Below are positions 1-6,324 of a stretch of 10,384 nt of DNA, one piece after another. The number at the start of each line of letters is the position of its first letter. Position 1 is the stretch's first letter. The notes beneath the pieces were generated by a model. That model searched no databases. It saw nothing but the letters and a program-made list of their open reading frames with translations, and was not told the origin of the DNA. The DNA comes from Bacteroidota bacterium (GTDB lineage Bacteria; Bacteroidota; Bacteroidia; Chitinophagales; Chitinophagaceae), in contig JAJXYG010000221.1 of NCBI GenBank assembly GCA_021780705.1, positions 1 through 10,384 of the forward strand. The letters are read 5' to 3'. A program made the position numbers and the translations under genes.

Positions 1-357
1 TGCAGCTATAAACAGATCATTGCCCTGTTGCACATATTCCATCAGGTCCTTGAGTTCTTCGTCGCTCAGCACGAGATTGCGGGTCAGCAGGAAGTACAGG
101 GAGTATTTATTGTTGTTTTCATAGTCCTTGATTTGGTTCCATTGCTTGTCAAAGGGGTTGCGAACCACTTCAACATACCGGTTTTCAAACAGGTGTCTGA
201 ACCCGTGGTAGGCGATATAGGCGCCAAAAGGTTGCTTATCCGTATAACGGTAGCTTTCGTTCAGGGAGGGCTCGGGACGGTTGTTTTGGCGGCAGGCCAG
301 CCCCGCCACCATCAGGAGGAAAATCAGCGTTCCATATGAAATCCACTTTTTCAGCAC
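1..357 (-). CDS. DUF4350-like membrane-anchored protein, 3' part beyond the left edge
   Basis: The reading frame is open from a GTG at 355-357 to the window edge, giving the first 119 residues. The N-terminus is KKW followed by a hydrophobic stretch (about residues 9-21) ending in GLAC. This is either a signal anchor or a poor lipobox with Cys22. The following soluble part (KQPFGAYIAYHGFRHLF, and LSDEELKDLMEYVQQGND near the edge) resembles the start of Bacteroidota DUF4350 proteins, which usually have an N-terminal anchor and an extracytoplasmic domain with a glutamine-amidotransferase-like fold. The GTG start is inferred: it directly abuts the stop of the upstream DUF4129 gene, the first in-frame ATG is only codon 16, and starting there would delete most of the anchor. 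It is probably the third gene of the spoIIM operon. Function is unknown, and the DUF4350 call rests on context plus the visible N-terminus. Confidence 0.72.
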   Translation of the reverse strand, partial: MLKKWISYGTLIFLLMVAGLACRQNNRPEPSLNESYRYTDKQPFGAYIAYHGFRHLFENRYVEVVRNPFDKQWNQIKDYENNNKYSLYFLLTRNLVLSDEELKDLMEYVQQGNDLFIAA

Positions 358-1191
358 TTACAGTTTTTGATTTAATTCCCCAAACTGTGCTTTCAGCCTG
401 GAATAATAGTCCCTGGAGATGGCAAACTTGCCATACCAGATATATTCATAGTTCAGTGTCAACTCATTAAATTCTCCTTGAAAATTCTGCCCTCCCAGCT
501 CCTTTACATACTGGTCATCGGTCTTCTCCGGAGTGAAGTGTATAAACCCGGCATCGGAGAGTTTTTTCAGGGATTGCAGGAACAAATACCGGGTAGCGAG
601 ATTCAGGTCGCCCTTTTCTTCTGCCTGCCCGATAAATTGATCATACGTATCTGCATCACTTAACTCCAGTTGGGTGTCTCCGGTACCGCTACCGGGTTCT
701 CCCCTTCTTCTCCAATCTATTCCTCCCTGGGACAAAAAAAGCCGGTACACCAGGTACAGGACAAATCCAATTGCTGCTATATAGAAAAATACCCTCACCG
801 GGGCACTGTTGAAAAAATTCAGAGCCGGGGAAGGAGCATCTGCGGTGACCTCCTTGGCGCCGTAATTTCTTGAACCCAGGCGGACAGTATCCATCCGGTA
901 CAATCCCTTGCGGGCTTTCAGCAGGCTGTCTATATAGATCATGTACCTGAACTGGGAGCCCCGACTCCAGGCATTTAGGGAATCTGCAGGCAAGGTAAAA
1001 TCGGAGGAGATTACCGAGGTATCTCCTATGGTATTGTCCGCACCCTGAAGCGTATCGGAGGCTCCGGTTTCAATGGTCGTATCCGAGGTCTGGGTGGAAT
1101 CCTCCTGCGCCATTGCAGTAACCTGAAAGAGAATAAAACACCCCAATACCCACCATATCTTTATGCACCTACAATTCATATAGCTGGTCAT
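358..1191 (-). CDS. DUF4129 domain-containing membrane protein
   Basis: This 277-residue protein has a signal peptide (hydrophobic residues 11-25, likely cleavage after Ala28 in TAMA|QE) and an acidic Ser/Thr/Asp-rich low-complexity linker at about 29-65. A further extracytoplasmic segment follows, then one transmembrane helix at about 131-153. The cytoplasmic C-terminal region (about 190-272) has the DUF4129 look: helices around LNLATRYLFLQSLKKL and the conserved end with ELTLNYEYIWYGKFAIS. DUF4129 proteins are linked in many bacteria to MoxR ATPases, DUF58 proteins and transglutaminase-like proteins, but no biochemical role is established. The gene start overlaps the end of the SpoIIM gene by 23 nt and its TAA stop directly abuts the next gene, so the three are almost certainly cotranscribed and perhaps translationally coupled. 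An alternative start at Met5 would still overlap the upstream gene. Confidence 0.85.
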   Translation of the reverse strand: MTSYMNCRCIKIWWVLGCFILFQVTAMAQEDSTQTSDTTIETGASDTLQGADNTIGDTSVISSDFTLPADSLNAWSRGSQFRYMIYIDSLLKARKGLYRMDTVRLGSRNYGAKEVTADAPSPALNFFNSAPVRVFFYIAAIGFVLYLVYRLFLSQGGIDWRRRGEPGSGTGDTQLELSDADTYDQFIGQAEEKGDLNLATRYLFLQSLKKLSDAGFIHFTPEKTDDQYVKELGGQNFQGEFNELTLNYEYIWYGKFAISRDYYSRLKAQFGELNQKL

Positions 1192-2206
1192 TCTTTAGGA
1201 GTTGTCCATTTTCAAAGGAAAACCCTCTTCGGTGAATCCTGATGGGATAGATGACAAAATACCACAATATTAATGTCAGTGAAGCCGCCAGAATCAGTAT
1301 GCTGACCGGAACAGGCAGCCCCAGGTTGTGGGAGTTCTTCTGGAAGGTATTGCTCATCAGGTGGGTAATGTAACTTTCAAAAAATGCCGCAACGATAAAA
1401 AAGGGAATGAGGCTTATGCAGATTTTCATGGCATCCTTGGCTGAGCGCAGGAAGGATTGTCTTCGGCTATAGGTCCCTGGAAAAAGCCATCCAAATCCAA
1501 GAATCAGTCCGGCACAACTGGCAATGACCAGTGAAGAAATCTCTATGGTCCCGTGAATCCAGATCACGAGCACAGACTGCCAACCCAGCCCCTGGGAAAA
1601 GAATATATACTCAAAGCAGCCAAGCATGAGCCCATTAGTCCACATCAAAAAAATCGTCCCTATGCCAAAAAGCAAACCGAATACTACGGTCTTGAAGGCC
1701 ACCGAAATGTTGTTATAGGCAATCTGCACAAACATGGAAAAGGGATGGTCGTCTTTATATACCCCAAAGGGATCCCCTTTCTGTATCCGCGAAATGGTGG
1801 CATCATAATAGCCAGGCTGAACCCGGTTGTCAAAATAAGCCGCAGCGTAATCGGGATCTGAAGTCGAGGATATTACGCCCACACTCACAAAAGAGGCAAA
1901 CAATATAAAAGTAAACAGCAGGGTTTTATGATATTGACGCAGCAGCAAGGGCAATTCATATTTCCAGAAAATCCAGAACCTGGACAGGTTCTGTGAATGA
2001 TTCTGATATAAGTTCTGGTAGATTCCTGCAGCAATACCATTGATCCAGCGGGTCACCTTGCTTCTCGGATAAAAGGTCCGCGCATAAGCCAGGTCATCCA
2101 GAAGGGTCACAAAGCGGTCTGCCAGTTCATCTGGATCATCGGATTCCAGATGCTGGTAGCGGGTCCACTTATCTACATTCTTTTTTATGAATCTTGCTTC
2201 ACGCAT
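1169..2206 (-). CDS. SpoIIM-family (DUF95) integral membrane protein
   Basis: A 345-residue polytopic membrane protein. A soluble, basic and helical N-terminus (1-90) is followed by hydrophobic segments at about 94-113, 167-189, 208-242, 262-278 and 300-322. The motif HGTIE at 218-222 inside a membrane segment is the hallmark HGxxE of the SpoIIM/DUF95 family. In spore formers SpoIIM belongs to the peptidoglycan-degrading SpoIIDMP machine. This organism type does not sporulate, and in Bacteroidota the family member sits with RDD, DUF4129 and DUF4350 genes, so a sporulation role should not be inferred. It is the first gene of a minus-strand operon and overlaps the DUF4129 gene by 23 nt. The divergent RDD gene starts 131 nt away. 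The ATG start is well placed, and no Shine-Dalgarno is visible near it. Confidence 0.9.
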   Translation of the reverse strand: MREARFIKKNVDKWTRYQHLESDDPDELADRFVTLLDDLAYARTFYPRSKVTRWINGIAAGIYQNLYQNHSQNLSRFWIFWKYELPLLLRQYHKTLLFTFILFASFVSVGVISSTSDPDYAAAYFDNRVQPGYYDATISRIQKGDPFGVYKDDHPFSMFVQIAYNNISVAFKTVVFGLLFGIGTIFLMWTNGLMLGCFEYIFFSQGLGWQSVLVIWIHGTIEISSLVIASCAGLILGFGWLFPGTYSRRQSFLRSAKDAMKICISLIPFFIVAAFFESYITHLMSNTFQKNSHNLGLPVPVSILILAASLTLILWYFVIYPIRIHRRGFSFENGQLLKNDQLYEL

Positions 2207-2337
2207 GATTTGGAATCAGGGCTTGGTTTTCGTGATAAGGTCGAAAGAGATTGGTCAGATACCTCCTAAAAATGAGATAAATTAGTCAATAAAAAAATAA
2301 AAAACCACATTTTCTGTTTTAAATAATAATTTGCCGT
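2207..2337. promoter_or_regulatory. Divergent intergenic region between SpoIIM and RDD genes
   Basis: This 131-nt spacer must carry the promoters of both divergent genes. The half next to the RDD gene is very A/T-rich (A-tracts around 2290-2312). I find no exact TAnnTTTG -7 box on either strand. The nearest is TAATAATTTG at 2324-2333, whose spacing is two bases too long and which lies only 4 nt from the RDD ATG. The assignment rests on gene orientation rather than on a recognised promoter. Confidence 0.4.
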
Positions 2338-3132
2338 ATGAGCCTCATCCAGATTGCGACTCCATTTAATATCGAACTGGAATTTGAAATTGCGGAATTT
2401 CAAAGAAGAATATTTGCCTACCTGATTGACCTGACCCTGCTGTTTTTCTTTTTCATGGGAATGAAGTATCTCTATTATGGCGGTTTTGATATGGCCAATG
2501 AAGAGGCCCTGCGCAGCCATATGGGAATAGACATCCTAACCATTTCGGTACCCATGTTGTTGTATTCCCTGGTTACGGAGGTACTTCTTCACGGCCAAAC
2601 ACTGGGGAAGAAATTTACTCATATCCGGGTCATGAGCCTGGGGGGAGGAGAACCCGAACTCAGCCAATATATGATCCGGTGGATGTTCAAGGCATTTGAA
2701 TGGCCTTTCTTCTTCGGGTATACGATCTTTACCGCCCAAAGCATCATTTCCTACCTGATGATTACGGGGTTCCTGGGGATCTTTGTAGTCATCATTATAG
2801 GGATATCCAAAAAAAATCAACGGCTGGGTGACCTGGCTGCCAATACGGTGGTGATCTTCACCCAGTCACAATACTCGGTAGAGGACACCATTTTTATGGA
2901 CATCCAAAATGAAAACTATGAGGTCAAATATCCGGAAGTCCTGAACCTGTCCGACCGGGATATCAATACCATCAATAATGTCATTCAACTCTACCATAAG
3001 GACCACCAGATGCAAACCGTGGTCCGGGTATCTTATAAGGTACAGGAAGTACTGAAGATCCACACCGATCAATCTTCCTTGGATTTTTTGGAAAAACTGC
3101 TTGAAGATTATAATTACCTGGCTACTCGGTGA
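2338..3132 (+). CDS. RDD-family membrane protein with long cytoplasmic tail
   Basis: A 264-residue membrane protein with the RDD signature: Arg24 and Asp31 in the first helix region (QRRIFAYLIDLTLL) and a second Asp165 in QRLGDLAANTVV. The conserved loop GQTLGKKFTHIRVM lies at 87-99. Hydrophobic segments are at about 28-47, 66-84, 115-131 and 136-157. The first roughly 170 residues are the complete RDD domain. The last 90 or so form a soluble, charged tail with predicted helical character, longer than in minimal RDD proteins. RDD proteins have been proposed to act as transporters or as membrane partners, and no substrate can be read from the sequence. It diverges from the SpoIIM gene, an arrangement familiar in Bacteroidota, so it is likely part of the same functional unit. 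Confidence 0.9.
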   Translation: MSLIQIATPFNIELEFEIAEFQRRIFAYLIDLTLLFFFFMGMKYLYYGGFDMANEEALRSHMGIDILTISVPMLLYSLVTEVLLHGQTLGKKFTHIRVMSLGGGEPELSQYMIRWMFKAFEWPFFFGYTIFTAQSIISYLMITGFLGIFVVIIIGISKKNQRLGDLAANTVVIFTQSQYSVEDTIFMDIQNENYEVKYPEVLNLSDRDINTINNVIQLYHKDHQMQTVVRVSYKVQEVLKIHTDQSSLDFLEKLLEDYNYLATR

Positions 3133-3152
3133 GAGTCCCACGGGAGCCGATT

Positions 3153-3170
3153 GAAGGGACCTACCCCTTC
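3153..3170. repeat. Inverted repeat between convergent genes, possible terminator
   Basis: GAAGGG (3153-3158) and CCCTTC (3165-3170) form a 6-bp stem with a 6-nt loop that includes the stop codon of the DUF5362-like gene (3161-3163). A smaller TCCC-AC-GGGA stem lies just upstream at 3136-3145. The position in the 28-nt gap between convergent genes suits a bidirectional stop signal, but neither strand has a following T-run, so intrinsic termination is only a guess. Confidence 0.3.
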
Positions 3171-3616
3171 ATCCCCAATCCCACCATCACTGCCAGGAAC
3201 AGCAGGATATAGAAGGAAAGGGTAATAATTGTCATTATGCCAAAGAATTTAAACATGGATTTCAGGCTGGAGAACCCCAGCTCAAATTGTTCCTGGTTAA
3301 CCTGCTGAATTCCCCTTAATATTCTGGAAGAAAAGCGGTTCAAATAAAGGCAGGGAAAAAAAAACAATGCCGCCATACAAAAATAGATTACCGAAAGGGT
3401 GGCCTGCAGTGCAGAAAGGGCTGAAGTTGACATTTGATTGTAGGGAGGGAGTTTCGCCATAAAAGAGGGCAGAAATAAAGACAGCACTGCCATCAGTCCC
3501 ACAAAAATAAATCCCACGATGGAAAGAAATTTGCCCCACCTGGCCGATTCACTTAAAAATAGCCGGGCCTGTGGAGATACCTGAAGATCGTCTGTAAGTA
3601 GGTCCTTGTGATCCAT
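3161..3616 (-). CDS. DUF5362-like small membrane protein
   Basis: A 151-residue protein. A short soluble N-terminus (MDHKDLLTDDLQVSPQARLFL) is followed by transmembrane helices at about 29-50, 69-92 and 123-147, with an amphipathic stretch around 98-118 (RILRGIQQVNQEQFELGFSS). The pattern SxxARWGKFLSIVGFI, then FSSRILRGIQQ, then SLKSMFKFFGIMTII is typical of the Bacteroidota DUF5362 family of unknown function. It lies 57 nt behind proS on the same strand, so it may be cotranscribed with it, and it converges on the RDD gene with 28 nt between stops. No catalytic residues are visible. Family naming is from memory of the residue pattern. Confidence 0.75.
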   Translation of the reverse strand: MDHKDLLTDDLQVSPQARLFLSESARWGKFLSIVGFIFVGLMAVLSLFLPSFMAKLPPYNQMSTSALSALQATLSVIYFCMAALFFFPCLYLNRFSSRILRGIQQVNQEQFELGFSSLKSMFKFFGIMTIITLSFYILLFLAVMVGLGMKG

Positions 3617-3673
3617 AATATTTAAGTTTTATGCTTCCAAAGTTTGCCTATCTACCAAATCCTCCCTCAAGAC

Positions 3674-5149
3674 CTAATACGCGCGGGCAAATAGTACCCG
3701 TTCGGTGCTTTTTTTCCCTGTGAGGATGCACTTGCCTTCCTCCACCGGGTTATTGAGCGGGATGCACCGGATGGTGGCCTTGGTGAGTTCTTTGATCTGG
3801 TCTTCCGTTTCAGAGGTGCCATCCCAGTGCGCCGATACAAATCCCCCTTTGGTTTCCAGGATATCTACAAATTCCTCCCAGGTATCCGCGCGGGTGATAT
3901 GACTGTCCCGGTAGGCCATTGCCTTTTGATAGATATTTTCCTGTATGTGGCTGAGCAGCAACGCGATGGTATCTGCCAGTCCTTCCACAGAAACCGACAT
4001 CTTTTCCTTGGTATCCCGTCTGGCTACTTCCACACTGCTATTTTCCAGGTCCCGGGCACCCACGGCAATACGGACCGGCACCCCTTTTAACTCATATTCT
4101 GCAAATTTCCAACCCGGCCGGTTGCTGTCGTCCTCGTCATATACCACCCGGATTTCGCGGGCTTTGAAGTCGGCGCAGAATTCCTTCACCTTCTCGTCGA
4201 TGATCTTTTTCTGACTTGCTTCCCGGAATATGGGAATGATCACCACCTGGATGGGAGCGAGTTTCGGGGGTAAAACGAGGCCGTCATCATCACTGTGTGC
4301 CATCACCAGAGCTCCCAAGAGCCGGGTGCTTACTCCCCAACTGGTGGCCCAAACATAATCCAGTTTGTTTTGTTTGTCAGCAAATTGCACCTCAAAAGCT
4401 TTGGCAAAATTCTGCCCCAGGAAGTGGGAGGTTCCGGCCTGAAGGGCTTTCCCATCCTGCATCATAGCCTCTATGCAATAGGTATCCACAGCTCCTGCAA
4501 AACGTTCATTGGCACTCTTTACTCCCTTCACCACCGGCAGGGCCATCCATTCCTCGGCAAATTGGGCATATACATTTAGCATCTGCACGGTTTCATCAAT
4601 AGCCTCCTCGGAGGTGGCATGGGCCGTATGTCCCTCCTGCCATAGAAATTCGGTCGTCCTGAGAAAGAGCCGGGTTCGCATCTCCCATCTGACGACATTA
4701 CACCACTGGTTGACCTTAACGGGCAGGTCCCGGTAGGACTGGATCCAGGTCTTATAGGTATTCCAGATAATGGTCTCAGAAGTGGGTCTCACGATCAGTT
4801 CCTCTTCGAGCTTGGCCTCCGGGTCCACAATTATCCCGGTTCCTTCCGGATCATTTTTGAGACGGTAGTGGGTGACCACGGCGCATTCTTTGGCAAACCC
4901 TTCCACATGGGCTGCCTCCTTGCTTAGAAAGCTTTTTGGGATGAAAAGGGGAAAATACGCGTTTTGGTGCCCAGTCTCCTTGAACATCCGGTCCAGTTGG
5001 TCCCTCATGTGTTCCCATAAGGCAAATCCATAAGGCTTGATCACCATACAGCCTCTTACTGCACTGTAATCGGCCAATCCCGCCTTTAATATGATGTCAT
5101 TGTACCACTGGGAATAATCGGTATCCCTGGGTGTGATCACTTTACTCAT
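3674..5149 (-). CDS. proS: Prolyl-tRNA synthetase, type 3 (archaeal/eukaryotic-like)
   Basis: A 491-residue class II aminoacyl-tRNA synthetase that charges tRNA-Pro with proline in the cytoplasm. Visible landmarks are VRPTSE at 120-125, motif 2 [14 protein letters not shown] at 164-177, and motif 3 GVSTRLLGA at 272-280 followed by the acidic [11 protein letters not shown]. The anticodon-binding domain covers about 298-400, and the C-terminal domain ends in the invariant-type Tyr491 (LFARAY). The bacterial editing insertion between motifs 2 and 3 is absent, which makes this the archaeal/eukaryotic-type ProS. The C-terminal zinc site looks degenerate: the region WDGTSETED (442-450) lacks the expected cysteines and only Cys474 of the second pair remains (CILTG). 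The gene runs opposite the Tyr-rich lipoprotein gene and precedes the DUF5362-like gene. No Shine-Dalgarno is visible before the ATG. Confidence 0.97.
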   Translation of the reverse strand: MSKVITPRDTDYSQWYNDIILKAGLADYSAVRGCMVIKPYGFALWEHMRDQLDRMFKETGHQNAYFPLFIPKSFLSKEAAHVEGFAKECAVVTHYRLKNDPEGTGIIVDPEAKLEEELIVRPTSETIIWNTYKTWIQSYRDLPVKVNQWCNVVRWEMRTRLFLRTTEFLWQEGHTAHATSEEAIDETVQMLNVYAQFAEEWMALPVVKGVKSANERFAGAVDTYCIEAMMQDGKALQAGTSHFLGQNFAKAFEVQFADKQNKLDYVWATSWGVSTRLLGALVMAHSDDDGLVLPPKLAPIQVVIIPIFREASQKKIIDEKVKEFCADFKAREIRVVYDEDDSNRPGWKFAEYELKGVPVRIAVGARDLENSSVEVARRDTKEKMSVSVEGLADTIALLLSHIQENIYQKAMAYRDSHITRADTWEEFVDILETKGGFVSAHWDGTSETEDQIKELTKATIRCIPLNNPVEEGKCILTGKKSTERVLFARAY

Positions 5150-5190
5150 GATAATGGCTTTTTGGTATTAGTGCAAACCTGATCCCCACA

Positions 5191-5222
5191 GACCCATCCT
5201 CCCTTCGGCGCCGAATTGGGTC
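5191..5222 (-). promoter_or_regulatory. Nested inverted repeat in the putative proS leader
   Basis: A perfect 12-bp palindrome TTCGGCGCCGAA (5204-5215) is enclosed by GACCCA (5191-5196) and TGGGTC (5217-5222), which are reverse complements. In RNA of the proS strand this could fold into an outer 6-bp stem, an asymmetric internal loop and an inner TTCG/CGAA stem. It lies 42-73 nt before the proS ATG. It could be an RNA leader structure, or the palindrome could be a DNA operator. No known riboswitch is recognised. Confidence 0.4.
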
Positions 5223-5303
5223 AAACCTCCATTTTTAACAGTCACTCTTTCGATAAAAATTGTAACTTACAGAAGCTAAGTCAGATTATACCACTATAGC
5301 GCG

Positions 5304-5311
5304 CAAATGTA
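5304..5311 (-). promoter_or_regulatory. Candidate -7 box for proS
   Basis: On the minus strand the sequence reads TACATTTG, an exact match to the Bacteroidota -7 consensus TAnnTTTG. A good -33 TTG/TTTG at the usual distance is not evident (only TTTACA near 5332-5337). If used, transcription would start near 5300 and give proS a leader of about 150 nt that contains the nested inverted repeat at 5191-5222. Confidence 0.45.
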
Positions 5312-5324
5312 ACAACTTCAATTC

Positions 5325-5332
5325 TATTTTTG
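5325..5332 (+). promoter_or_regulatory. Candidate -7 box for the Tyr-rich lipoprotein gene
   Basis: TATTTTTG matches TAnnTTTG exactly and ends 16 nt before the ATG at 5349, which would leave a leader of roughly 10 nt. No clear -33 TTG is seen: the expected position overlaps the opposite-strand -7 box at 5304-5311. The two boxes are separated by only 13 bp. Confidence 0.45.
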
Positions 5333-5348
5333 TGTAAACTCACCTATT

Positions 5349-6227
5349 ATGAAGACTTTACTGCTACTCCTGATTGGTTCCATCCTCATGCTTTCGAGTT
5401 GTTCTACTGCCTACCGAAGCAGGCAGACTCCAGATGATGTATATTATAGCCCAATTCCCCAGAAGAACGAATACGTGACAACCTACACCCAACAGGATAA
5501 AAACAGCTATGCATATAACAATTATTATGGCCCCTTGGGGATGAATAATTATATGGATTATTCAGGGATTATGGGTCCCGGCCTGCCTTTTGGATATTCC
5601 CCGATGTTATTGTCCTACAACCCCATGGTCTATAACCCAGAATTTTTATTGTATACTTCCTACCCTTACCTGTCCATGTGGAGCCCCTATAATGATTATC
5701 TGTTCGGCAATTACGGCTACAATTATTATGGGTATCCATATTTTACCGGGCACGGCGGCGGTCTCTATTACAATTCACCCTATTACTTCCCGGGTAGTCA
5801 AGGTACTGGAAGCAGGTATACAGGCCCCAGAAGGTATAATTTGTTTGCGCTGAGTACCCTTACCCCGGCCGGGATCAGCGGTGGATCATCCGGTCAACTG
5901 GTGAATCCGGGACCCGCCCCCGTCCGTAGAGTGGACGCTGCCACGGCAGCTCCCCAGAGGCAGAACCGGTCTGTGTTCAGGCGCTTTTTCTCCTCTTTCA
6001 GAACGACTACCCCGGTCAGGAACAACCAGGCAAATAGCAGGACCTTTTACAATAACAATTTAAATCCCTCCAATTCCAACAGGACCTATTCCCCTCCCAC
6101 TAACCGGACCTACACCCCCCCGGACACCCGGACTTTTTCACCCCCGGCCCAAACCAATTACGGCGGTGGCGGCGGCGGAAATTCTTCTTCAGGAGGAAGC
6201 GCTCCGGTCAGGACCTTCAGGAGGTAA
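5349..6227 (+). CDS. Tyr/Asn/Gly/Pro-rich lipoprotein
   Basis: A 292-residue putative lipoprotein. MKTLLLLLIGSILMLSSC is a signal peptide with lipobox LSSC, so Cys18 should be lipidated and the protein anchored in the outer or inner membrane. The mature protein has little sign of a globular fold. Residues 41-150 contain 26 tyrosines together with many Asn, Gly, Pro and Met residues (for example NYGYNYYGYP at 121-130). Residues 161-240 are basic and Asn/Arg-rich. Residues 244-267 carry three tandem octads of the form (N/T)RT(Y/F)(S/T)PPx, followed by a Gly/Ser-rich run and an Arg-rich end. I recognise no enzymatic domain. Similar low-complexity lipoproteins beside FadL-type barrel genes occur in Bacteroidota. 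It is 97 nt upstream of the barrel gene on the same strand and may form an operon with it. A surface or matrix role is only inferred from composition. Confidence 0.85.
   Translation: MKTLLLLLIGSILMLSSCSTAYRSRQTPDDVYYSPIPQKNEYVTTYTQQDKNSYAYNNYYGPLGMNNYMDYSGIMGPGLPFGYSPMLLSYNPMVYNPEFLLYTSYPYLSMWSPYNDYLFGNYGYNYYGYPYFTGHGGGLYYNSPYYFPGSQGTGSRYTGPRRYNLFALSTLTPAGISGGSSGQLVNPGPAPVRRVDAATAAPQRQNRSVFRRFFSSFRTTTPVRNNQANSRTFYNNNLNPSNSNRTYSPPTNRTYTPPDTRTFSPPAQTNYGGGGGGNSSSGGSAPVRTFRR
6078..6149 (+). repeat. Three tandem 24-bp coding repeats
   Basis: Three consecutive 24-nt units (6078-6101, 6102-6125, 6126-6149) encode NRTYSPPT, NRTYTPPD and TRTFSPPA near the end of the Tyr-rich lipoprotein. DNA identity is partial, with many differences at third positions, so this is an old or selected repeat rather than a recent duplication. 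Confidence 0.8.
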
Positions 6228-6232
6228 GGAAT

Positions 6233-6287
6233 AGGAATTTATCCAACCCTGGTCTATCCTAGACCTCTGTGCAGGAGACAGAGGCAC
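6233..6287 (+). repeat. Intergenic degenerate direct repeat, copy A (before the barrel gene)
   Basis: Starts 6 nt after the lipoprotein stop. It shares with copy B (7875-7925), in the same order and orientation, TCCAA, the 10-mer GGTCTATCCT (6251-6260), TGCAGGA (6270-6276) and a terminal GCAC. It contains two perfect stems: GGTCTA/TAGACC (6251-6265, loop TCC) and CCTCTGT/ACAGAGG (6264-6284, 7-nt loop). These share bases 6264-6265, so they cannot both form fully. The role is unknown. It could be a processing or termination element in the lipoprotein-barrel transcript. Confidence 0.5.
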
Positions 6288-6324
6288 ACATGGACTAAAA
6301 TCGTACCCAAAAAAGAAAGAACTA

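Noticed and set aside
1169..2206. A sporulation locus, from the SpoIIM name
   Set aside because: The family is widespread in non-sporulating bacteria, and no other sporulation gene is present.
2261..2267. AGGAGGT on the minus strand before the SpoIIM gene, like a strong Shine-Dalgarno
   Set aside because: It is about 55 nt from the ATG, and the nearest downstream frame (from a CTG) is out of frame and stops at a TGA overlapping the gene start.
2324..2333. TAATAATTTG as a -7 promoter box for the RDD gene
   Set aside because: The spacing between TA and TTTG is two bases too long, and it would place transcription start on the ATG itself.
5168..5197. A 9-codon minus-strand reading frame (MGLWGSGLH) in the putative proS leader, preceded by GGGAGG, as a possible attenuation peptide
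   Set aside because: It contains no proline codon, the purine-rich stretch touches the ATG with no spacing, and Bacteroidota rarely use Shine-Dalgarno sites.
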